DNA of 6,057 nt from Burkholderiales bacterium UBA6064. GTDB taxonomy: Bacteria > Pseudomonadota > Gammaproteobacteria > Burkholderiales > Burkholderiaceae_B. The position numbers and the translations under genes are program-made. The notes beneath the pieces were generated by a model that saw nothing but the letters and a program-made list of their open reading frames with translations, made no database searches and had not been told where the DNA came from. Each line of letters starts with the position of its first letter. The first letter of the stretch is position 1. This document shows, in pieces, positions 1 to 5,097 of the stretch. The stretch spans positions 8,657-14,713 of the forward strand of contig DIYC01000139.1 of NCBI GenBank assembly GCA_002428895.1, given 5' to 3'.

Positions 1-118
1 ATAATAAATCGACTTTACGCAACGGAACAACCACCGAGTCACCACCGTGAGTGGCATCGGTAATCAAGTCAGTCATGACTTGTCGATTTGCGTTGAGTTC
101 CGTAATTTTTGAATTCAT
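1..118 (-). CDS. 5' end of an unrecognised protein (partial)
   Basis: An open frame runs leftward from an ATG at 116-118 to the window edge, giving 39 codons that begin MNSKITELNANRQVMTDL and continue with a VVVPLRKVDLL stretch. An in-frame TAA lies about ten codons upstream of this ATG, so the start cannot be much further out. A second in-frame ATG (residue 15) is possible. Neither has a convincing Shine-Dalgarno. The fragment has no signal peptide or membrane segment and matches no family I recognise. It is divergent from the LRR gene at 315 and shares the 196-bp spacer with it. The competing frame that starts at another upstream ATG is closed after about 25 codons, which favours this reading. 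The rest of the gene is outside the window. Confidence 0.5.
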   Translation of the reverse strand, partial: MNSKITELNANRQVMTDLITDATHGGDSVVVPLRKVDLL

Positions 119-144
119 TGATGTACTTTGAAAAAACCACGCGC

Positions 145-153
145 ATTAAAACA
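145..153 (-). promoter_or_regulatory. Possible extended -10 for the leftward gene
   Basis: On the minus strand this reads TGTTTTAAT, an extended -10 (TGn plus TTTAAT), ending 26 bases before the ATG at 118. No good -35 hexamer is seen at 16-18 bases upstream, so the call rests on the -10 alone. The short distance to the start would explain the weak leader. Confidence 0.18.
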
Positions 154-224
154 TCTTTGCCTTTATCTTGAGTGTAACAACACAACCAGAAAGTTTCTTT
201 TTTTAACAAAATTAATAAGTTATC

Positions 225-253
225 TTGTTTTTATTCGGGTTTTCCCTTATAAT
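225..253 (+). promoter_or_regulatory. Sigma70-type promoter of the LRR gene
   Basis: A TTGTTT hexamer at 225-230 is followed after exactly 17 bases by a perfect TATAAT at 248-253. Transcription would start near 260, giving a 5' leader of about 55 bases before the ATG at 315. The surrounding DNA is strongly AT-rich. This is the best promoter match in the window. A short imperfect dyad (GAATT-N5-AATTC, 263-277) lies just downstream, in the leader. Confidence 0.6.
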
Positions 254-314
254 TTTGCGCTTGAATTGAAAAAATTCGATACTGTCCCACCTTTTTTGTT
301 TTAAGCAAGTCATC

Positions 315-1352
315 ATGAAGTTTTCCAGCGCGTTAGGCACAAACCATTTTTCAGATCCGGCTCATTTACCCACTTCTGCCACAAATCTAAAAACCAGTAA
401 CAATGAGTTGGCTCATTGTGGGCCAGAGTATCAAGCGCATGTTGAAAAAGTCTCAAAATATTTTAAGCCATTAAAACCGATTACTCGCCAAGAGTTTATG
501 GCTCAACTCAACAAATGGAAAGCCAAATATGAGCTTGCGCCGGGTGAAAAGCGCCTTCATCGTGAAGACGCAACCACCCCAGAGCTCAAGCAACAGTATC
601 AAAACCAAAAAAATAAGCTCAAGTTGGGCAAAATCGAGAATCGTCAAGAAGCGGCTGCAAGAATTCTACACGCTTTTAGCATTCCACCTGAATCCGTGGG
701 TAGTCAGGGCATTGATCTCAACTTAAAAGACTTAGGCTTAAGTTCTTTGCCACCATGTGTGGCCCACCTCCAACATGTAAAGCGCTTAAACCTAGAAGGT
801 AACCGCTTAGAAAAATTGGCTATTCGTGTTTTAAAATATTTGCCGTTTATCGATGAAGTGAAAGTCAGTGATCACCATGCCCTTTTAGTGAATTATCTAT
901 CTCAAGAAAAATATCTTGATGCACTAGGAAAGTATTATGACAAACGGTTAAAATTTATGCAGAAAGCAGGGTTTGAAGACGCGCCCAGCATGGCTCTTGA
1001 GCTACATCTTCAACAAAGACGGCCAAATTTAACGGATTTTGAGTATACTGTACGCGAAACGCGCATTTGTGGCATGCTGAAAGTGACTCAATTTTTAGAA
1101 AATACGATACAAAAAGGGTTAAAAAAAGAAAAGTTACCCAACCCAGAGCACGCGCTCAAGTCACATTCAAAAACCTCTAAAACATCCACCACTCTACCCG
1201 TTGAACAACCTCACTCAAAGCCCAGAACGCTTGGTGAAATGCTTATACAAGCACAAGCCCGAAGATTGGCTCAAGAAAAACTAACTTTAGAAAATCCACC
1301 TTCAAGCTTACAACGCTCTGAATCGGATGACACTTTGTCAATTTGGGTTTAA
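315..1352 (+). CDS. Leucine-rich repeat protein, effector-like (unknown function)
   Basis: This encodes a 345-residue soluble protein with no Sec signal peptide and no membrane segment. Residues 1-130 are polar and helical, rich in Lys and Gln. Residues 133-154 and 155-178 form two leucine-rich repeat units: IDLNLKDLGLSSLPP fits the bacterial LPX-type repeat, and VKRLNLEGNRLEKL fits LxxLxLxxNxL. A degenerate third unit may follow. Residues 185-270 look helical, and 270-345 are low-complexity Ser/Lys/Pro/Glu, probably disordered, ending in DTLSIWV. LRRs are protein-binding scaffolds and this LPX type is frequent in secreted effectors, so a host-directed role is plausible but not shown; a cytoplasmic adaptor is the alternative. 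The ATG is the first in frame; its Shine-Dalgarno is weak (AAGCAAG). It has its own promoter at 225-253. Its stop overlaps the stop of the convergent permease gene by 4 bases. Confidence 0.85.
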   Translation: MKFSSALGTNHFSDPAHLPTSATNLKTSNNELAHCGPEYQAHVEKVSKYFKPLKPITRQEFMAQLNKWKAKYELAPGEKRLHREDATTPELKQQYQNQKNKLKLGKIENRQEAAARILHAFSIPPESVGSQGIDLNLKDLGLSSLPPCVAHLQHVKRLNLEGNRLEKLAIRVLKYLPFIDEVKVSDHHALLVNYLSQEKYLDALGKYYDKRLKFMQKAGFEDAPSMALELHLQQRRPNLTDFEYTVRETRICGMLKVTQFLENTIQKGLKKEKLPNPEHALKSHSKTSKTSTTLPVEQPHSKPRTLGEMLIQAQARRLAQEKLTLENPPSSLQRSESDDTLSIWV

Positions 1353-2446
1353 GCAAAAGAATTAATCAACACACTGATTAACACCACTTGAGGCACAGTC
1401 AGCAAGGGCAAACATAAAGCAAATCGCCAGCTCTGAGTGGTTTGCTTTAACACCATAATTTCTGTATAGTCGGTTGCAACACCAGCCATTAAAAAGGCAA
1501 AACCATTACCTGGGGCATTGGCGCGAGTGACAAGATCAGCCGCAATTGGGGCTGATCCTTCTGAGCAAACTTCGAGAAGAGTAGCGGCAAAAATAGTGGC
1601 AAATAAACCCATTACAGTGGCACCAAAATAGCTTTCAAACTGAGAAGCATCCAATAGTGCCCGCAAACCAGCTGCGAACAACACACCCAAAAGCAACCAA
1701 CGCACAACCATTTGTGAATCGCGAATACCACTCATTAACATGTCTTGATAAAACCGCCGATTCCATTGAATCTGCTGAAATCGAGTTTTAGCTTCTACCC
1801 AAAAATTGAATGACGCATTTAAAGGTATTGAATTTGGGTTTTGAGGCAAAACACCATGCTGCACCAGCCGGTCAAATAAATAGCCTGTAGCCAGGGCAAC
1901 CACGAAGGACGCTGCAATAAAAGTGAGCGTCCAACTCAAACCGATTAAGGTAATTAAGATAAGTGTGAGTGAAAAAGAGTTCCAGGGGCTGGCCAATAAA
2001 AAGGCAACCACTTGACCTGCCGAAGCGCCTCGCTCATATAATTTGGCACCGATGATTAAAATACCATGCGAACATAAGTCAAGTAATAAGCCTGCACCGG
2101 TGGCGCGCAGCAGCCCATTCAAACTGCCCCCTTGACCCAAAATAGCCATAATAAAGTCGCGCGGTATTTTCGATAGAATACCGACAAACACCGCACCCAC
2201 CAATACGCCCCACCACAACACAGCAACCATCTCGAATGTAGCGGTAGCCATGGTGTGCAACCAATGAATACGCGTTAACCAGCTTGGGCTGACGAGTGCT
2301 AAACTTAACAAAGGTACAATTAAACTCAACGACCCCCAAAGCAACCAGTCGAGCTGAGGCCGACCCTTCTGTTTTTCTTGCCCAGGGCAACAGGCAGCGA
2401 CTTTAATTTCAGTTGAGGAACCCTGACAACTTGGTTTATTGCTCAC
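1349..2446 (-). CDS. COG0701 / ArsP-like membrane permease
   Basis: This is a predicted inner-membrane permease of the UPF0718/ArsP_1 (COG0701) group, whose known members export methylated arsenicals or are linked to Cu/Zn efflux. From the GTG at 2444-2446 it is 365 residues. About eight hydrophobic segments fall near residues 35-53, 72-92, 115-133, 144-190 (two), 246-267, 275-291 and 341-361. Two related halves carry the family's paired motifs: CSHG (about 125-128) followed by GASAGQVVAFLLASPWNS, and CSEG (about 294-297) followed by APGNGFAFLMAGVATDYTEI. The cytosolic N-terminus has Cys7 and a Cys19-Cys20 pair, which could bind metal. The substrate cannot be read from the sequence. The frame also runs up to a TTG at 2498-2500 (383 residues), but that codon has no Shine-Dalgarno, whereas the GTG has GGAG five bases before it. 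No regulator or partner gene is adjacent. Confidence 0.85.
   Translation of the reverse strand: MSNKPSCQGSSTEIKVAACCPGQEKQKGRPQLDWLLWGSLSLIVPLLSLALVSPSWLTRIHWLHTMATATFEMVAVLWWGVLVGAVFVGILSKIPRDFIMAILGQGGSLNGLLRATGAGLLLDLCSHGILIIGAKLYERGASAGQVVAFLLASPWNSFSLTLILITLIGLSWTLTFIAASFVVALATGYLFDRLVQHGVLPQNPNSIPLNASFNFWVEAKTRFQQIQWNRRFYQDMLMSGIRDSQMVVRWLLLGVLFAAGLRALLDASQFESYFGATVMGLFATIFAATLLEVCSEGSAPIAADLVTRANAPGNGFAFLMAGVATDYTEIMVLKQTTQSWRFALCLPLLTVPQVVLISVLINSFA
1362..1381. other. Inverted repeat at the convergent gene ends
   Basis: TTAATCA-ACACAC-TGATTAA is a perfect 7-bp inverted repeat with a 6-base loop. It begins 10 bases beyond the stop of the LRR gene and lies in the last codons of the permease gene. 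Read leftward it is followed by the T-rich TTCTTTTGCTTAA, so it could be a weak terminator for the permease transcript. The stem has only one G-C pair, so stability would be low. It may simply reflect the repeated Leu-Ile codons there. Confidence 0.3.
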
Positions 2447-2451
2447 AATTT

Positions 2452-2455
2452 CTCC
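2452..2455 (-). promoter_or_regulatory. Shine-Dalgarno that sets the permease GTG start
   Basis: On the minus strand the sequence is TGGAGAAATTGTG: GGAG, five bases, then GTG. This spacing is near ideal. The only earlier in-frame start candidate is a TTG 18 codons upstream, two codons after an in-frame TAA and without any purine-rich motif. The next ATG in frame is far inside the first membrane region. Confidence 0.7.
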
Positions 2456-2502
2456 AGGGTGGAATTGAGGCGTAGCGTGTTTGGCAATTTCTGTATTCAA
2501 AA

Positions 2503-2529
2503 ATTATCATAAATTGGCTTTTTAATCAA
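2503..2529 (-). promoter_or_regulatory. Possible promoter of the permease gene
   Basis: On the minus strand, TTGATT (2524-2529) and GATAAT (2503-2508) are separated by 15 bases, shorter than the usual 16-18. The overlapping TATGAT (2506-2511) is an alternative -10. The leader to the GTG at 2446 would be about 50 bases. The A/T-rich context raises the chance of a fortuitous match. Confidence 0.3.
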
Positions 2530-2535
2530 TTGATT
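2524..2535. promoter_or_regulatory. 12-bp perfect palindrome, possible operator
   Basis: AATCAATTGATT is a perfect 12-bp palindrome that overlaps the -35 of the candidate permease promoter. Repressors of metal and metalloid exporters often bind dyads in this position, but the motif is short, AT-rich and matches no specific operator I recognise. Confidence 0.25.
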
Positions 2536-2537
2536 GC

Positions 2538-2592
2538 GGCTTACAATAAAGCCCCAAAGCAACTAATTTAGATTTTGAACGCCCTTTTCAAA
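2538..2592. other. Two weak stem-loops in the spacer after the helical-repeat gene
   Basis: The 172-bp spacer between the helical-repeat gene and the permease GTG holds TTTGAA-N7-TTCAAA (2574-2592, 6-bp arms) and GGCTT-N6-AAGCC (2538-2553, 5-bp arms). Neither is followed by a T-tract on either strand, so neither is a canonical intrinsic terminator. They may act as weak 3' structures for the transcript ending after 2619. Confidence 0.2.
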
Positions 2593-2618
2593 CCCTTACA
2601 AACTTACTTGTTGGCTAT

Positions 2619-3557
2619 CTAAGCGCCTCCAAAGAAGAGAGGCCTCACCTCAAAACCTGCGTTTCTCATAGCTGACTTTGACTCCAACCAACTAAACCCT
2701 GCTTCTTTCAGAGCTCCCTTTGTGTCCTCTCCATTAAACCCTGCTTCTTTCAGACCCAACGCAATCTCAAATGCATTAAACCCTGCTTCTTTCATAGATA
2801 CCGCTATCTCATTTGCACTAAACCCCATCTGTTCCAAAGCGTCCGCTGTATCAACTGCACTAACACCCGCTTGTTTAAAGCCTGCAGCAAGTTCTTCTGC
2901 AGAAAAATTACTGTTTGAAAAAAGATCACCAAGACTAGAAGCGCTTAAATCCAGTCCTTCAAATGTATTCGGACTTGCTAAAGCCTTAATTACATCTACA
3001 GAAGAATAACCGTCGTTGACTAAACAACTCACAGCACGAACGATATCTTCATTAGAGAAAACGTTTTGACCATCACTGCGTTTTAGACTCACTAAAGCGT
3101 CAGTAATTGCCTGTGCATCGAAAACTGAGTTACCTTCTGCGTCTTTCACACTCGCTAAAGCTGTGGCGATAGCCATTGCACCAAAAAAAGTCTCTCCTTG
3201 ACTATTTTCCACGCTAAACAAAGCTTGAGCAATATCATTGGCATTTGTTGTTCCGGTTCCGTGGAGAATCGTTGCGATGTCTGAGGGGCTATAAAGAAGT
3301 TGACTATTTTCACCTCTTAGTTGGGCTAAACCCTGTGCAAGTTCTTCGGCATTTGGTTTTTCAGATTCTAATAAGCCATTAATATGGTTAATGATATCTT
3401 GAGGGGTAGCATTACTCAGATCAATACCAGAGAGAAAAGGCGGAACAACCGATTCTTTTAGTTCTTGTGTAAAAATAGGTGTAAAAACAGAGCTATCATA
3501 CGGCTTAAATTCTGAAAATCGTTCAGGGCCCCCTTCAGAGTGTCCAATTCCGCTCAT
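2619..3557 (-). CDS. Helical tandem-repeat protein of unknown function
   Basis: I do not recognise this 312-residue protein. It has no signal peptide or membrane segment. After a polar 45-residue head, nearly all of it is short helical units with a pattern of aromatic/Ser-Ala, then Asp/Glu-Ile/Leu-Ala, then Ala-Leu. The Ile/Leu/Thr/Ser anchors fall at residues 55, 73, 94, 109, 130, 151, 172, 190, 209, 223, 237, 251, 265, 279 and 293. Spacing is 21 residues between 109 and 172 and exactly 14 from 209 to 293. The last six units (218-301) have the form FSAxEIAxxLKEAG, and the tail is FEVRPLFFGGA. Such an array should fold as an alpha-solenoid, a binding scaffold. A ligand cannot be named: host protein, bacterial protein and nucleic acid are all open. 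The ATG at 3555-3557 has GGAGGG seven bases upstream, and the stop is TAG. It lies 93 bp downstream of gatB on the same strand. Confidence 0.85.
   Translation of the reverse strand: MSGIGHSEGGPERFSEFKPYDSSVFTPIFTQELKESVVPPFLSGIDLSNATPQDIINHINGLLESEKPNAEELAQGLAQLRGENSQLLYSPSDIATILHGTGTTNANDIAQALFSVENSQGETFFGAMAIATALASVKDAEGNSVFDAQAITDALVSLKRSDGQNVFSNEDIVRAVSCLVNDGYSSVDVIKALASPNTFEGLDLSASSLGDLFSNSNFSAEELAAGFKQAGVSAVDTADALEQMGFSANEIAVSMKEAGFNAFEIALGLKEAGFNGEDTKGALKEAGFSWLESKSAMRNAGFEVRPLFFGGA
2655..2906 (-). repeat. Six 42-bp in-frame tandem repeats
   Basis: Six units of 42 bp encode the 14-residue repeats at residues 218-301. Three consecutive copies share a perfect 18-bp core, taaaccctgcttctttca on the plus strand, at 2693-2710, 2735-2752 and 2777-2794, exactly 42 bp apart. 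Diverged versions of the core lie in the same phase at about 2651, 2819 and 2861. The core encodes the KEAGF end of one unit. Identical synonymous codons in the three central copies point to recent duplication or gene conversion. Confidence 0.9.
3009..3251 (-). repeat. Four diverged repeats of about 63 bp (21 residues)
   Basis: Residues 103-123, 124-144, 145-165 and 166-183 align as units of 21, 21, 21 and 18 residues. Ile recurs at 109, 130, 151 and 172, an Ala-Leu or Ala-Val pair at 112/113, 133/134, 154/155 and 175/176, and Gly at 121, 142 and 163. At the DNA level they are much more diverged than the 42-bp array, so they look older. Confidence 0.75.
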
Positions 3558-3564
3558 TGTTAAT

Positions 3565-3570
3565 CCCTCC
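3565..3570 (-). promoter_or_regulatory. Strong Shine-Dalgarno of the helical-repeat gene
   Basis: GGAGGG lies seven bases before the ATG at 3557 on the minus strand. It is the strongest ribosome-binding site in the window and fixes the start. It suggests independent, possibly high, translation and no reliance on coupling with gatB. Confidence 0.75.
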
Positions 3571-3590
3571 TAAACGGTTATACACGTTTA
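3571..3590. promoter_or_regulatory. Inverted repeat next to the Shine-Dalgarno
   Basis: TAAACG-N8-CGTTTA is a perfect 6-bp inverted repeat directly abutting the GGAGGG ribosome-binding site. As DNA it could be an operator; as RNA it could form a small hairpin beside the ribosome-binding site. The arms are short, so chance occurrence is not excluded. Confidence 0.3.
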
Positions 3591-3601
3591 TTGGGTGTCA
3601 A
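3577..3601 (-). promoter_or_regulatory. Possible promoter of the helical-repeat gene (atypical spacing)
   Basis: A perfect -35-like TTGACA (3596-3601) is followed after only 13 bases by TATAAC (3577-3582) on the minus strand. The spacing is too short for standard sigma70 use, so either one element is fortuitous or the promoter needs an activator. The -10-like element lies inside the inverted repeat at 3571-3590. Confidence 0.25.
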
Positions 3602-3617
3602 TTTCTTGTTAAACATT

Positions 3618-3637
3618 CCAAATTTACCGAATTTAGG
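3618..3637. other. Weak bulged stem-loop after gatB
   Basis: On the minus strand CC-T-AAATT / AATTTGG can pair with one bulged T around a 5-base loop, 13 bases after the gatB stop. No T-tract follows, so it is not a convincing terminator. Read-through from gatB into the helical-repeat gene therefore remains possible. Confidence 0.2.
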
Positions 3638-3650
3638 GGAGCATGGCACT

Positions 3651-5093
3651 TTAATACCCGTCCAACCGAGCACGAAGCAATTCGTTAACCTGTGCTGGGT
3701 TTGCTTTACCTTTTGCTGCTTTCATAATTTGCCCAACTAGCGAATTGAATGCCTTTTCTTTACCTGCCTTAAACTCTTGCACAGGCCCTGGGTTTGCAGC
3801 AAGAACTTGGTCAATCATGCGTTGAATCGCATTTGTGTCAGAAATTTGTTCTAAGCCTTGAGTTTGAATACAGACATCGACGTCGCTTGCTTGGCCCTGC
3901 CAGAGCGCGGCAAAAACAATTTTTGCGGTTTTATTGTTCAGAGTACCATCGGCGATGCGATGAATTAAACGTGCCAATTGATTGGGTTTTAAAGGCGCGG
4001 CACTGGGTTGACTATTATGTTGATTTAAATAGGAAGAAAATTCACCCAGCAACCAATTGGTCAGCACTTTGGCTTGAGTAACCTCAACCAATGCTAAAGT
4101 GGCCTCGAAATATTCAGCCATTTCTCGTGACGCTGTTAAAGCGTCTGCATCATAAGCACTTAAGCCTAAATGATTAATATACCGCTGCTGTTTTTGTGCA
4201 GGCAATTCAGGCATTTGCTGTTGAATTTGTTGTAATAACTCGGCCGATACCACCAACGGTGGCAAGTCGGGGTCAGGAAAATAACGGTAGTCGTGCGCAT
4301 CTTCTTTGCTGCGCATAGAACGAGTTTCACCACGATCAGGATCATACAGTCGAGTTTCTTGTACAACTTGGCCGCCCTCTTCGATCAATTCAATTTGCCG
4401 CTGCACCTCATACTGTATGGCTTGCTGTAAAAACTTAAACGAATTCAAGTTTTTAATTTCGCAACGCGTACCAAGTTTAGCCTGCCCTTGAGGTCGAACC
4501 GACACATTGGCATCGCAACGAAAACTGCCTTCTTGCATGTTACCGTCGCAAATACCCAACCAAGTGACCAGTGAATGCAAGGCTTTGGCATAGGCAACGG
4601 CTTGTTCTGCAGAGCGCATTTCAGGCTCGGTGACAATTTCTAAGAGCGGTGTACCGGCTCGGTTTAAGTCGATACCCGACATGCCGGCAAAATCTTCGTG
4701 CAAACTTTTACCGGCATCTTCTTCAAGGTGAGCACGCGTTAAGTGAACAGTGAACGGTTGGTTATTCACCAAACAATGAAGTTGCCCGCCTTGAACAATC
4801 GGTTGGTCCATTTGGCTAATTTGATAACCCTTGGGCAAGTCAGGGTAAAAGTAATTTTTTCTAGCGAACACAGAAACGGGTGATACGGTAGCACCCACAG
4901 CCAACCCAAATTGAACCGCACACGCCAAAGCGTGTTGATTCATCACAGGCAACACCCCAGGCAAGGCTAAATCGACTGCACAAGCATGCTGATTCGGTGG
5001 GGCTCCAAATTGCGTACTCGCCCCTGAAAATATTTTTGAATTGGTTTTTAATTGCACATGTGTTTCAATGCCAATCACAACTTCCCAGCTCAT
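3651..5093 (-). CDS. gatB: Aspartyl/glutamyl-tRNA amidotransferase subunit B
   Basis: This is subunit B of the cytoplasmic GatCAB transamidase. It binds the misacylated tRNA, phosphorylates the Glu or Asp side chain with ATP, and lets it be amidated with ammonia channelled from GatA. At 480 residues it is full length for the family. Family blocks are intact: [13 protein letters not shown] at 3-15, LPGVLPV at 44-50, [17 protein letters not shown] at 78-94, the [18 protein letters not shown] region at 140-157, [12 protein letters not shown] at 208-219 and the [13 protein letters not shown] region at 268-280. The C-terminal YqeY-like tRNA-binding domain ends with [13 protein letters not shown]. 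The frame extends 12 codons further to an ATG at 5129, inside gatA. I chose the ATG at 5091-5093 because MSWEVVIG is the normal family start and AGGAG lies seven bases upstream. It starts four bases after the gatA stop and is surely co-transcribed with it. Confidence 0.97.
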   Translation of the reverse strand: MSWEVVIGIETHVQLKTNSKIFSGASTQFGAPPNQHACAVDLALPGVLPVMNQHALACAVQFGLAVGATVSPVSVFARKNYFYPDLPKGYQISQMDQPIVQGGQLHCLVNNQPFTVHLTRAHLEEDAGKSLHEDFAGMSGIDLNRAGTPLLEIVTEPEMRSAEQAVAYAKALHSLVTWLGICDGNMQEGSFRCDANVSVRPQGQAKLGTRCEIKNLNSFKFLQQAIQYEVQRQIELIEEGGQVVQETRLYDPDRGETRSMRSKEDAHDYRYFPDPDLPPLVVSAELLQQIQQQMPELPAQKQQRYINHLGLSAYDADALTASREMAEYFEATLALVEVTQAKVLTNWLLGEFSSYLNQHNSQPSAAPLKPNQLARLIHRIADGTLNNKTAKIVFAALWQGQASDVDVCIQTQGLEQISDTNAIQRMIDQVLAANPGPVQEFKAGKEKAFNSLVGQIMKAAKGKANPAQVNELLRARLDGY

Positions 5094-5097
5094 TGGT

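Noticed and set aside
263..277. GAATT-N5-AATTC hairpin in the LRR leader
   Set aside because: It is a five-pair AT-rich stem in very AT-rich DNA, with no T-tract and no resemblance to a known riboswitch; noted only as context.
529..726. Small rightward open frame of 65 codons inside the LRR gene
   Set aside because: It is out of frame within a well-supported gene and has no ribosome-binding site or recognisable motif.
2447..2500. Permease starting at the TTG at 2500
   Set aside because: There is no Shine-Dalgarno, it lies immediately after a stop in the same frame, and a well-placed GGAG-GTG start exists 18 codons downstream.
2655..2906. CRISPR-like array: regular 18-bp identical repeats with 24-bp variable spacers
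   Set aside because: The period of 42 bp is exactly in frame, the unit encodes a consistent 14-residue helix motif, the core is too short for a CRISPR repeat, and no cas gene is present.
2722..3009. Rightward open frame with its own periodic protein repeats (LNPASF-type)
   Set aside because: It is the antisense shadow of the 42-bp array; 42 is divisible by three, so the opposite strand also stays open and looks periodic. It has no ribosome-binding site and the minus-strand gene has a very strong one.
3009..3251. EF-hand calcium loops in the 21-residue units (DAEGNS, RSDGQN)
   Set aside because: Gly recurs, but the acidic ligands at loop positions 1, 3, 5 and 12 are missing or not conserved between units.
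2655..3251. TALE/BurrH-like DNA-binding or mTERF-like repeats, because of FSxxDIV and GFSxxEI starts
   Set aside because: TALE-like units have a 33-35 residue period with a GG-containing variable pair and mTERF units about 30 residues with a Pro. Here the period is 14 or 21, and neither signature is present. The similarity is limited to a helix N-cap.
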